From Adlercreutzia equolifaciens (GTDB lineage: Bacteria; Actinomycetota; Coriobacteriia; Coriobacteriales; Eggerthellaceae), in assembly GCF_029076695.1 (NCBI RefSeq), contig NZ_JARFIK010000002.1, forward strand, positions 930,001 through 994,000: 64,000 nucleotides of DNA. Direction: 5' to 3'. The notes beneath the pieces were generated by a model. It did not search any database, had not been told where the DNA came from, and worked only from the letters and a program-made list of their open reading frames with translations. Both the position numbers and the translations under genes were made by a program. Shown here piece by piece: positions 1-10,663 of this stretch. How positions within the stretch are numbered: the stretch's first letter is position 1; every line of letters starts with the position of its first letter.

Positions 1-276
1 GTCGGCCTTGAGGTGCGCAACGCCGGGGTTCTGAAGACCGATGGAGTTCAGCATGCCCGAGGCCGTCTCGGCAATGCGCGGCGTGGCATTACCCTCCCAG
101 CCATGGAGCGAGACGCCCTTGGTGGTGACGGCGCCCAAGGTGGCCACGTCGACGAAATCGTGGTATTCCTTGCCCGCGCCGAAAGTGCCTGAAGCGACAG
201 TGACCGGATTCTTCATGGCCAGGCCGCCCAGGTTCACTGCCAGCTTGACTGAAGTTTCTTGGGGTTTCATTGTCAT
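1..276 (-). CDS. pyrD: Dihydroorotate dehydrogenase, catalytic subunit (class 1B), N-terminal part
   Basis: This is the first 92 codons of PyrD, cut off by the window edge. The frame stays open to base 1. The protein oxidises dihydroorotate to orotate on FMN, and class 1B enzymes pass electrons through PyrK to NAD. The visible part has the family opening ([19 protein letters not shown], then a KGVSL segment and a GLQNPG segment). The ATG at 276 has a strong AGGAGG five bases upstream; a second ATG two codons in (270) is less well placed. It starts nine bases after the pyrK stop and is the last visible gene of carA-carB-pyrK-pyrD. The presence of pyrK next door supports class 1B rather than the quinone-linked class 2. 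Confidence 0.93.
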   Translation of the reverse strand, partial: MTMKPQETSVKLAVNLGGLAMKNPVTVASGTFGAGKEYHDFVDVATLGAVTTKGVSLHGWEGNATPRIAETASGMLNSIGLQNPGVAHLKAD

Positions 277-285
277 AGCGGCCTC

Positions 286-1080
286 CTACCACACAACCGA
301 CGTCGAGGGGAACACGGGGCCGTCTACGCAGGCGCGCTTTTTGCCGTCCACGGTGTCGACCACGCAGGACAGGCAGGCGCCCACGCCGCAGGCCATGCGA
401 CGCTCGAGGGATACCTCGCAGAAGACGCCGGCCTCCTCGGCCATGGAGGCCACCAGACGCATGAGGGGCTCGGGGCCGCAGCAGGCCACGTAGTCGAAGT
501 ACTGGCCGGATTCGGCCGCCTCGGTCAGAGCCGCCTCAACCAGCGGCGTGCAGAAGCCGGCGTGGCCGTAGGTGCCGTCGTCGGTGGAACACGCGGGCTC
601 ACAGCCCAGAGCCGCTGCGTAGCGCTCGCGGGCCACGAGGGCGTCAACCGTGGAGGCGCCCAACACCGCATGTACCTCCACGCCGCGCTCGACGAGTTCC
701 TCGATGAGCGGGTAGAGCGGCGCGCTTCCCACGCCGCCGGCCACCACCAGGGCACGCTTAGCGCCTTCGGGAATATCCCAACCGCGGCCCACCGCCCCGA
801 TGAGCTCGACGGTATCTCCTGCCGCCAGACTGGTCATGTGATCGGTGCCGAACCCCAGCACCTGGTACATCATGTCGACAGTGCCCTCTTCAAGATTGCG
901 GGCATAAATGCCCAGGGGACGGCGGAGGATATGGTCGGCCATGCCAGGAATGCGCACGTGCACGAACTGCCCCGGTTGGGCCGTGGCCGCAATCTGCGGA
1001 GCCTTGACCGTCATGAGCCAGATGTTGCACCCCGCTTCCCGATTCTCAAGAATGGGCGCGGTCTCGTTGTAGAGGGTCAT
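286..1080 (-). CDS. pyrK: Dihydroorotate dehydrogenase electron-transfer subunit
   Basis: PyrK carries FAD and a [2Fe-2S] cluster and couples class 1B PyrD to NAD. The 264-residue product has the normal length. A ferredoxin-reductase-type FAD region contains RRPLGIYARN near residues 53-62, and a nucleotide-binding stretch VVAGGVGSAPLYPL lies near 112-125. The C-terminal cluster ligands are Cys231, Cys236, Cys239 and Cys251 (pattern CGVGACLSC followed by a distant Cys), as in known PyrK proteins. It lies 44 bases after carB and just before pyrD, so it is probably co-transcribed under the PyrR-type leader ahead of carA. The start has a GGGAG ribosome site. Confidence 0.95.
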   Translation of the reverse strand: MTLYNETAPILENREAGCNIWLMTVKAPQIAATAQPGQFVHVRIPGMADHILRRPLGIYARNLEEGTVDMMYQVLGFGTDHMTSLAAGDTVELIGAVGRGWDIPEGAKRALVVAGGVGSAPLYPLIEELVERGVEVHAVLGASTVDALVARERYAAALGCEPACSTDDGTYGHAGFCTPLVEAALTEAAESGQYFDYVACCGPEPLMRLVASMAEEAGVFCEVSLERRMACGVGACLSCVVDTVDGKKRACVDGPVFPSTSVVW

Positions 1081-1124
1081 AGGCTCTCCCGTCGGCTCTG
1101 GGGCTTTAATGGTTGTCGCTCATT

Positions 1125-4343
<3,219 letters not shown>

Positions 4344-5702
4344 TTACGCCACCTCTTTCTTCGTCTCGTCGGTCTCGCCGAACTTCCAGCCGGCCAAACG
4401 GTCGGCGGCAATGTCGATGTCCAGGTAATCTTCGGCGCCGGTCATCAGGCGAGCGAAGGCAGTGAACAAGTAGTGGGCGTCAGTGGGACCCGGTGAGGCT
4501 TCGGGGTGGTACTGGACGCTGAAAGCGGGAATGTCCAGGAAGGCGAAGCCCTCGGCCGTACCGTCGTCCAGGTTCACGTGGGTCAGTTGAATGCGACCGA
4601 AGCGCTCGTTGGCCACCACGGGGGCCACGCCGCGCGCAGCCCAGCAGCGCAGGTCTTCCTCATGGGCGTTGAAGCCGCCCGAGAGCTCCGGCATCAGCGC
4701 GCCTAGGCTTTGGAAGCGCGGGCAGAAGCCGTGGTTCTGGGCCGTCACCTCAACGCGACCAGTCAGCAGATTCTGCACGGGATGGTTGCCTCCATGGTGG
4801 CCGAACTTCAGCTTCTCGATGTCGGCTCCAGCGGCTTTCGCCATCATCTGATGACCCAGGCAGATGCCGAAAACAGGCACCTTGCCCAGAAGCTTCTCCA
4901 CCTGCTGGTAGGTTTCGGCTACGGCATCTGGGTCGCCGGGGCCGTTGGACATAAACACACCGTCGGGATTCAGGGCGAGCACCTCTTCAGCGGCCGTGTT
5001 CCAGGGCACCACGGTAACGTCGCAGCCGGAGCGCACCAAGTTCTCAAGAATGGAGCGCTTGGCACCGCAATCATAGGCCACCACGCGGAAGCGGGTTTCA
5101 GGAGCCGGGATGGCGGCGAAGCCGTGAGAGACGGGAAGATCGGCGACGGTGTAGGAGCCCGCTTCTTCCCGCGACACCGTAGCCGCAAGGTTCACGCCCA
5201 CCAGCGAGGGGCTCTCGCGCACCTTGGCGACAAGGTCATCTACGTTGCTGCTTTCCGTGGAGATGACGGCCTTCTGGGCGCCGTGATCGCGAATGTGGCG
5301 CACCAGAGCGCGGGTGTCGATACCTTCGATGGCCACCACGCCCTCGCGGCGCAGGAAGCTGCCGAGGTCCTCTTGGCTGCGCCAGCTGGAGGGCGTCGGG
5401 CACAAGTCCCGCACGATCAGGCCGCGCAGGGCCGGATGCTCGGCCTGAACATCGTCGAGATGCACCCCGTAGTTTCCCACCTGGGGATAGGTGAGCACCA
5501 CAATTTGTCCCGCGTAGGAGGGGTCGGTGATGATCTCCAAGTACCCTTCCAAAGAAGTGTTGAAGCAAATCTCTCCGAAGGCTTCTCCCGATGCCCCGCA
5601 GGCAGTACCGCTGAAGACGGTGCCGTCTTCCAGCACCAAAAGAGCCGGCTGCGCCGGGGGCTTCGAAGTTTTCTCCAGGAGAAAATCAGCTACCTTGCTC
5701 AT
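4344..5702 (-). CDS. carA: Carbamoyl-phosphate synthase small (glutaminase) subunit
   Basis: CarA hydrolyses glutamine and channels ammonia to CarB. The C-terminal class I glutamine amidotransferase domain has the nucleophile elbow GICLGHQ and the His/Glu pair in YHPEASPGP. I chose the ATG at 5702 (MSKVADF, 452 residues) because AAGGA lies just upstream; the longer frame to 5729 begins inside the leader without a ribosome site. At about 450 residues it is longer than the usual 360-390, with extra sequence at the N-terminus and in a 30-residue insertion around the AARGVAPVVANERFG segment. It is the first gene of the operon, about 130 bases downstream of the promoter, PyrR-type hairpin and terminator. 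Confidence 0.96.
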   Translation of the reverse strand: MSKVADFLLEKTSKPPAQPALLVLEDGTVFSGTACGASGEAFGEICFNTSLEGYLEIITDPSYAGQIVVLTYPQVGNYGVHLDDVQAEHPALRGLIVRDLCPTPSSWRSQEDLGSFLRREGVVAIEGIDTRALVRHIRDHGAQKAVISTESSNVDDLVAKVRESPSLVGVNLAATVSREEAGSYTVADLPVSHGFAAIPAPETRFRVVAYDCGAKRSILENLVRSGCDVTVVPWNTAAEEVLALNPDGVFMSNGPGDPDAVAETYQQVEKLLGKVPVFGICLGHQMMAKAAGADIEKLKFGHHGGNHPVQNLLTGRVEVTAQNHGFCPRFQSLGALMPELSGGFNAHEEDLRCWAARGVAPVVANERFGRIQLTHVNLDDGTAEGFAFLDIPAFSVQYHPEASPGPTDAHYLFTAFARLMTGAEDYLDIDIAADRLAGWKFGETDETKKEVA

Positions 5703-5738
5703 GAGCCATCCTTTCCGGTGGCGCTGCACAAGGCCTAT

Positions 5739-5767
5739 AAAAAATCTCCCACCCTAGGGCAGGAGAT
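5739..5767 (-). terminator. Leader terminator ahead of carA (attenuator)
   Basis: On the minus strand an ATCTCC arm pairs with GGGAGAT around a small inner CCC/GGG pairing, followed directly by TTTTTTA. It lies between the PyrR-type hairpin and the carA start, the place expected for a transcription attenuator rather than an operon end. Confidence 0.85.
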
Positions 5768-5796
5768 CATAGATGCAATATTCCCTCTGTAGCGCA

Positions 5797-5829
5797 CCTT
5801 GTCGGTCTCTCCGTACCGTTCTTTAAAGG
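5797..5829 (-). promoter_or_regulatory. PyrR-binding RNA hairpin (anti-antiterminator) in carA leader
   Basis: The transcript reads CCUU, a short bulge, CGGU, the loop ACGGAGAG, ACCG, then ACAAGG. CCUU pairs with AAGG and CGGU with ACCG. The purine-rich loop resembles the PyrR recognition loop of Bacillus (CNGNGAGGYU type). The element is almost identical to the one ahead of pyrR at 13673-13704 but has an A where that copy has a G in the inner stem, which keeps pairing. PyrR bound to UMP would stabilise it and allow the terminator at 5739-5767 to form. Confidence 0.85.
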
Positions 5830-5838
5830 TCGATTTTG

Positions 5839-5844
5839 ATCATA
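5839..5844 (-). promoter_or_regulatory. Probable -10 box of carA operon promoter
   Basis: TATGAT on the minus strand lies about seven bases before the likely start at the PyrR hairpin. A -35 box is poorly defined (around CCTGCA). The position mirrors the stronger pyrR promoter. Confidence 0.55.
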
Positions 5845-5996
5845 GTGGGGCACGTGAGGTATGCAGGTGCACAAAACATAAGCGGGGTAAATGTATCCCT
5901 GAGTGGTTAAGTAAGGTTTAAGGGAAGACGTGCGATGCGCCCTGCTCTGCCCGATAGCTTGTCCGCATGGACTTGCCTCGACCCTCTTTCACCAAA

Positions 5997-6914
5997 CTAC
6001 CCAGCTAACCGATAGCTCACCAGCGAGGGCTTGTCGGTCCAGGGATCCGGTTCGATAAGCGCTTCCAGGCCGAAGACCTCCTTCATCATGGACGGCGTCA
6101 TCACCTGTTCGGCGGTGCCAGCCGCTCGGATGGAGCCGTCTTTCATGGCAATCATCCAGTCGGAGAAACGTGAGGCCAGGTTCAGCTCGTGAATGACCAG
6201 GGCGATGGTCTTACCCTGGTCACGGTTGAGCGATTGCAGCAGCTCCAGCACCTCTAGCTGATGGGCCATGTCCAAATAGGTGGTGGGCTCATCAAGCAGG
6301 ATGAGGTCAGTATCCTGGGCCAGAGCCATGGCAATCCAGGCGCGCTGGCGCTGGCCGCCGGACAGCGCATCGATAGCGCGGTCGGCGAAGGCGGTCAAGC
6401 GCGTTATATCCAGGGCCCAGGAGATAATCTCGTGATCTTTGTCCGTCAAGCGGCCGAACCCCTTCTGGTGGGGGTAACGGCCGTAACTGACCAGCTCCTT
6501 CACCGTAAGGCCACCCGGGGCCGAGGGAGACTGCGGGAGCAGTGCCATCTGACGGGCGATTTCCGCCGTAGGCAGCGAGGCTATGGCGGTCCCGTTCAAA
6601 TACACCGCGCCGCTTCGCGTGGGCATGGTGCGCGAGAGCGCCTTGAGCAACGTGGACTTGCCGCATCCGTTCGGTCCGATAATAGAGGTTACCTTGCCTT
6701 CAGGGAGGGCCACGTCCATGGGCGCGATGATAAGGCGATCCTCGTAACCCACCGAGATGCCCTCACCGCGGAGCGCGGCATCGTTGAACCACGCACAGGA
6801 GCGATCGCAACCTTCGCAAATAAGGCTGTCTTCGGCGTCGTGGGCGGCTGCCAGCTCATCGAGGCTGCGCTGGGAGGCAACGGTATTTGGTTCGGTAGTG
6901 GTTTCGTGGTTCAT
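5997..6914 (-). CDS. Iron-siderophore/cobalamin-type ABC transporter ATP-binding protein
   Basis: This is the ATPase of a FecCD-BtuCD type importer. Walker A GPNGCGKST is at residues 80-88, the signature LSGGQRQR near 184-191 and Walker B LILLDEP near 204-210; LNLASRFSDW follows the switch His. The 305-residue protein is about 50 residues longer than usual. The extra N-terminus has Cys33, Cys36 and Cys40 (CEGCDRSC), which is not part of the family fold. It is last in a minus-strand operon of binding protein, two permeases and ATPase, and starts 15 bases after the upstream permease stop with a GGGGAGAG ribosome site. Substrate (ferric siderophore, haem or corrinoid) cannot be decided from sequence. 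Confidence 0.93.
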   Translation of the reverse strand: MNHETTTEPNTVASQRSLDELAAAHDAEDSLICEGCDRSCAWFNDAALRGEGISVGYEDRLIIAPMDVALPEGKVTSIIGPNGCGKSTLLKALSRTMPTRSGAVYLNGTAIASLPTAEIARQMALLPQSPSAPGGLTVKELVSYGRYPHQKGFGRLTDKDHEIISWALDITRLTAFADRAIDALSGGQRQRAWIAMALAQDTDLILLDEPTTYLDMAHQLEVLELLQSLNRDQGKTIALVIHELNLASRFSDWMIAMKDGSIRAAGTAEQVMTPSMMKEVFGLEALIEPDPWTDKPSLVSYRLAG

Positions 6915-6929
6915 GGCTCTCCCCTTCTC

Positions 6930-7934
6930 CTAGGATTTCGCCAGCAAGTACAGGAAATACGGGGCGCCGATGACGGCAGCCACCAGGCCCACGGGAATTT
7001 CGTTGGGTGCCAGCAGCGTGCGCGAGATGATATCGGCAGCCAGCATGAGCACCGCTCCCACCAGCACCGTGGCTGGAATAAGCACGCGGAAGTTCGGGCC
7101 TACCAGGCGCCGCGCCAAATGAGGACACACCAGGCCCACGAAGGTAAGGCCCCCGCCCACGGCACAGCACAGTCCCGAGCAGCCTACCGCCACAGCCAGC
7201 AATCCCTCGGAGGCCCGACGCACGTTAACGCCAAGCCCCGTGGCTGCTTGGGACCCCAGGGCAAGCACGTTGAGCGTGCGGGCGAAGAAAAGCGCCACGG
7301 CTACCAAGAAGGTAAGGCCCACGGCCAGCAGCATCACATTGGGCCACGAGGCGCCCCAGATGTTGCCGGCAATCCAGTTCTGCACGAAGGCATAGTCGCC
7401 GTCGGAAAGTTGCAGCATGAGAAGCGATGTCACACTGGAAAGCCCCGTGGCCAGCGCTACGCCAATGAGAAGGAGCCGCTTGGGGCTCGATACGCCGCGC
7501 ACAATCGAAAGGCGCCATCCGACAAAGGCCACGGCCAGGGAGCCTGCAAAAGCAAGCACGGGAAGAGCAATTTCAGAGGCTACGGCTCCTGCCGGCACGA
7601 ACACAATGAATGCCGCCACCAAGAGCCCCGCACCAGCATTGATGCCGAGGACACCCGGGTCGGCCATGTCGTTGCGCGAGATGCCCTGCAGAAGGCAACC
7701 GGCTACCGCTAGCCCAATGCCTACGAGCATGGCAGTCAGTACGCGGGGCAAACGCAGCTCGATAAGCGTGTAGGTGAGGCTTTGGCTGGCCTGCCCGGAA
7801 AGTATTTGCCCCAGCTCCTCCAGCGAGATGCTGCGATAACCGGCGTTGATATCGGCCCACAAGAGTACCGCGGCGGCTGCTATGAGCACCACAAACACGA
7901 AGGTTGTCCGTCTTTTCTGTCGCGCGTCAGTCAA
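6930..7934 (-). CDS. FecCD-family ABC transporter permease
   Basis: This is a polytopic permease of the iron/corrinoid family with about nine or ten helices. Family landmarks include LRLPRVLTAMLVGIGLAVAG and, near the end, GLVCPHLARRLVG, a coupling region facing the ATPase. The frame is open further upstream, but I place the start at the TTG at 7934 (LTDARQKRR): it has GGGAGG nine bases upstream and gives the usual length of 334 residues. It then overlaps the end of the preceding permease by eight bases, so the two are translationally coupled. An ATG start is not available in this position. Confidence 0.9.
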   Translation of the reverse strand: MTDARQKRRTTFVFVVLIAAAAVLLWADINAGYRSISLEELGQILSGQASQSLTYTLIELRLPRVLTAMLVGIGLAVAGCLLQGISRNDMADPGVLGINAGAGLLVAAFIVFVPAGAVASEIALPVLAFAGSLAVAFVGWRLSIVRGVSSPKRLLLIGVALATGLSSVTSLLMLQLSDGDYAFVQNWIAGNIWGASWPNVMLLAVGLTFLVAVALFFARTLNVLALGSQAATGLGVNVRRASEGLLAVAVGCSGLCCAVGGGLTFVGLVCPHLARRLVGPNFRVLIPATVLVGAVLMLAADIISRTLLAPNEIPVGLVAAVIGAPYFLYLLAKS

Positions 7935-8925
7935 GGTCCGCCGCCTCCCTTCGCGCGCCCCAAATGAAGAACGGCACGCCGATAATGGCGAAAATGAACC
8001 CAATGGGTACTTCGGTGGGGGCCATAACCGTACGGGCAATGACGTCGGCCAGCAGCATGAACAGCGCCCCGCCTACCATGGACGCAGGAATAACGGCACG
8101 GTAATCGGCGCCTACGAAGCGGCGCACCACGTGGGGCACCATCAGGCCCACAAAGGCTACGGGGCCAGCCAGGGCCACAGCCGCGCCGGCCAACACGAGC
8201 ACCACAACCAGGCACAACGTGCGCGTTTTCCCCACGTTGATGCCCAGGCCCAAGGCTGCCTCATCGCCCAGCGAGAGCACGGCCACACGGCGTGCAAGCA
8301 CCCACGCAGCCACCAAGGCCACTACGATAAAGGGCGCCGTAAGAGCCAAGGTATTCGCACGCACGCCCGCAACGCCGCCGGCGGTCCAGAAGGTCAGGCT
8401 GTAGCCGATGTTGAAGAAGATGGCCACCGCTTGGGCAAGCGCCGTGAGGAAGAGTCCCACCGCGCAGCCGGCCAGAACAAGACGCACGGGATCCACGTTG
8501 CGGCGACGGAAACTGACGCTGCCATAGACCACGACAAGCGCGAAGGCGGCCCCGGCGAAGGAGCAAAGCACAACGCCGGTGAAGCTCATGCCCGGCAGCA
8601 GCGCCAGGCACAAAGCCAGGGCGAAAGCCGCACCGGCGTTGATGCCCAGCAGTCCCGAATCAGCCAGCGGATTGCGGGTGACGCCCTGCATGATGGCACC
8701 GGCCACGGCGAAGGCGGCCCCTACCAAGATGCAGGCCAAGGTACGCGGCCCGCGCAGCTCCACAATGGCCACCTGGTCCTGGTTCGCCATATCGGGATGG
8801 ATAAGGGCTTGAATGACCTGATCGGGAGCAATGGCCGTGCTGCCAAAGAAGAGGGAGAGCCCGGCGGCCAGAAAAACCGCCACGACTCCCCCTATGAGGA
8901 ACAGCGATATGCGCACCCGGGACAA
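7927..8925 (-). CDS. FecCD-family ABC transporter permease (second subunit)
   Basis: A second BtuC/FecC-like permease of 332 residues that would form a heterodimer with the product of 6930-7934. It has the family segments ELRGPRTLACILVGAAFAVAG near the N-terminus and GLMVPHVVRRFVG near the C-terminus. The start is a TTG at 8925 (reads SRVRISLFL) with AAGGA just upstream, inside the last codons of the binding-protein gene region. The two permeases are clearly related but not duplicates. They share the operon with a binding lipoprotein and an ATPase. Confidence 0.92.
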   Translation of the reverse strand: MSRVRISLFLIGGVVAVFLAAGLSLFFGSTAIAPDQVIQALIHPDMANQDQVAIVELRGPRTLACILVGAAFAVAGAIMQGVTRNPLADSGLLGINAGAAFALALCLALLPGMSFTGVVLCSFAGAAFALVVVYGSVSFRRRNVDPVRLVLAGCAVGLFLTALAQAVAIFFNIGYSLTFWTAGGVAGVRANTLALTAPFIVVALVAAWVLARRVAVLSLGDEAALGLGINVGKTRTLCLVVVLVLAGAAVALAGPVAFVGLMVPHVVRRFVGADYRAVIPASMVGGALFMLLADVIARTVMAPTEVPIGFIFAIIGVPFFIWGARREAADLD

Positions 8926-8934
8926 GAAGCGTCC

Positions 8935-9915
8935 TTAGGCAGCGTCGTTCTCGTGGGCACGGAAGAAGTCCACGAAGATATCGAGCTGGTGGGAAAGCGT
9001 AATGGGATCGCGATGCATGAAGGCCACCTGTTCGTAGGGCAGCACGCGGTCGGCCTTTACGGCCGGCAGGTTCTGCCACAGCTTGGAGTCGTCCACGTAG
9101 GCGCTGTCGGCACTGTCAAGGACACCGTAGAGGATGAAGTCGCCGGCGTAATCGGGCAGCGCCTCCACCGAGATGACCTTGTAAGTTTCATCGCCGTCTA
9201 CCATGGTGGATTGGATGGGCTCTGGCGCCTTCAAGCCCCACATATCGTAGAGAATGGAACCGCCACGGGCAAAGCGGCTGCCCATGGTGTAGATCTCCTG
9301 GGGCCACACCTCCAGGATGGACACAGTGCGATCGCCCACGATGGACACCATTTCGTCCTTCACCATGGCCACCTGATCGTTGAACTCGTTGATGTAGGCC
9401 TCGGCAGCGTCCTCCTTGTTCACCAGGGAGGCAATGTAGCGGAACAGATCTTCGTCGGAGCGCTTGCCGTCCTGGATATACACCGTCGGCGCGATCTTGG
9501 AGTACTTGTCGTAATCGGCCTCGGTGATGGTAATGATGAGGTCGGGTTCCTTCTCGGCAATCATTTCCAGAGAGGTTTCAGCTGAGACGGTGTTCAACTC
9601 TTCAATGCCGTCGCACAGGCCAGCAAGGAAGGGGTTGTTCAACGCATAGGGCGACGCGATAACCGGCTTGACGTCCACAGCCAGCAGTTCGCCCAGATAG
9701 TAATCGGAAACAATGGTCTGCGGATTGGCGGGAATCTCAACCTGCCCCTTGTCCGTGTCCACGGTGCGCATGCCGTTGGCGTTCACGCTGGTGTCGGCCG
9801 CCTGGCCGCCTTCTTGGGCCGTTGCGGGCTCTTCGGAGGAGCAGCCGCCAAGTACCGGGGTGAGAGCCGCAACGCCCATCAAGCCCATGAACGTACGTCG
9901 AGTAAGGAATGCCAT
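8935..9915 (-). CDS. Siderophore/corrinoid-binding lipoprotein of ABC importer
   Basis: This is the substrate-binding component with a periplasmic-binding-protein fold of the BtuF/FhuD class. The N-terminus reads AFLTRRTFMGLMG and ends in the lipobox LGGC, so the mature protein is a lipoprotein; the RR pair before the hydrophobic stretch resembles a TAT signal. The body has features of the family: an early TIVSDYYLGELLAVDVKPV stretch and a final helix. I start at the ATG at 9915 because AAAGGA sits six bases upstream; the frame extends five codons more to a GTG without its own site. First gene of the four-gene importer operon. Confidence 0.92.
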   Translation of the reverse strand: MAFLTRRTFMGLMGVAALTPVLGGCSSEEPATAQEGGQAADTSVNANGMRTVDTDKGQVEIPANPQTIVSDYYLGELLAVDVKPVIASPYALNNPFLAGLCDGIEELNTVSAETSLEMIAEKEPDLIITITEADYDKYSKIAPTVYIQDGKRSDEDLFRYIASLVNKEDAAEAYINEFNDQVAMVKDEMVSIVGDRTVSILEVWPQEIYTMGSRFARGGSILYDMWGLKAPEPIQSTMVDGDETYKVISVEALPDYAGDFILYGVLDSADSAYVDDSKLWQNLPAVKADRVLPYEQVAFMHRDPITLSHQLDIFVDFFRAHENDAA

Positions 9916-10146
9916 GGAAGGTCCTTTCACTTATCGCTCGGGGCTTCATAGGCCTCCAAGCGGCAGTTTCGTCTCTGCGGGGACGTGTCCGAGCTGCTGG
10001 CATATAAACAGCGTTAAAGGCTGAGCGCTTTGGCAAGCGCCCCCGCAACCCCATTGTAGTGAGCCACGGCTTACTCGACGAAACCGCCACGCACCCGTTC
10101 TCCCCGCGACAGTCCCCCGTTACGAAGAGGTCAGGCTACCACTGCA
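9916..10146 (-). other. Leader region of the ABC importer operon
   Basis: No gene is seen. Two hairpins are present: a GGGCGCUU arm with loop GCCA pairing with AAGCGCUC (about 10029-10048), and a GTAAGC/GCTTAC-type stem (about 10056-10072). The opposite strand contains GCCCCCGCAAC, which recalls the core of cobalamin riboswitches, but it faces away from any gene. I cannot assign a known riboswitch. Metal or iron control is likely for such an operon, but no convincing Fur box was found by eye. Confidence 0.4.
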
Positions 10147-10406
10147 TGGTCAAATCTTCATCGAGGCGGGGTTTTTGCCCGAAACGGAGCTTTTAAGGTC
10201 GAAAATCTGTCGAGGTTGATGCTTTTGCCTGCACGTTTATTGAACTCGGCGGCTTTTTGACCAGTGTTTGCGAGCATGGATTTCGCTGACCTGGGGAAAC
10301 TGCCAGAGTCCGCGATGTGGCCCGCGGCAAAACCCCCGCCTCGAGGTGATTTCGACCTTAAAAGGTCATTTTCGGGCAAAAACCCCGCCTCGAGCAAAAT
10401 TTGACC
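10147..10406. repeat. Inverted-repeat element, copy 1 (about 260 bp)
   Basis: The left end TGGTCAAA and right end TTTGACC bracket a nearly perfect 40-bp inverted repeat at 10161-10200 and 10354-10393 (TCGAGGCGGGG...TTAAGGTC and its complement). A second copy of the same design is at 59578-59826. Interior segments of the two copies are also alignable. It encodes no convincing protein. The form is that of a miniature inverted-repeat element or a large palindromic repeat. Confidence 0.8.
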
Positions 10407-10518
10407 GCAATCCTGCACCGCAAGCCGAATTCGACCACAAGGCTCCGCTTCGAGGCGAATCTGACTGCGAAGTTCTGCTTCGAGGCAGATATGACCACGA
10501 GGTCTAGCATCAAGGAGC
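10399..10518. repeat. Four degenerate 30-bp tandem units
   Basis: Units begin at 10399, 10429, 10459 and 10489, each opening AT(T/C/A)(T/C)GAC and containing a variant of CTTCGAGGC. Spacing is exactly 30 bp. They adjoin the right end of the inverted-repeat element and share its TTTGACC motif. No coding sense was found. Confidence 0.75.
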
Positions 10519-10589
10519 GAGGATGCTGCTTGGCGCCCTGAACCATCCTCGCCACAACGCCAAGTGCCCGGCCAGCTGCTCCAAAACGT

Positions 10590-10619
10590 AAAGCGCCCCG
10601 GGCGGTGGGCCCGGGGCGC
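10590..10619 (-). terminator. Terminator of pyrR-pyrB-pyrC operon
   Basis: Perfect 11-bp stem GCGCCCCGGGC / GCCCGGGGCGC with loop CCACC, followed on the minus strand by TTTACGTTTT. It lies 45 bases after the pyrC stop. Confidence 0.9.
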
Positions 10620-10663
10620 GGTGATGCCGTGGGTGTCTTGGGTGGCGCAGCGGCTAGCGAACC

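Noticed and set aside
9990-10100. Cobalamin riboswitch for the ABC importer
   Set aside because: The similar strings are on the wrong strand and the rest of the conserved structure is not visible; kept only as a low-interest observation.
10158-10418. Small protein frame (86 codons) within the repeat element
   Set aside because: It lies wholly inside the inverted-repeat DNA and has no ribosome site.
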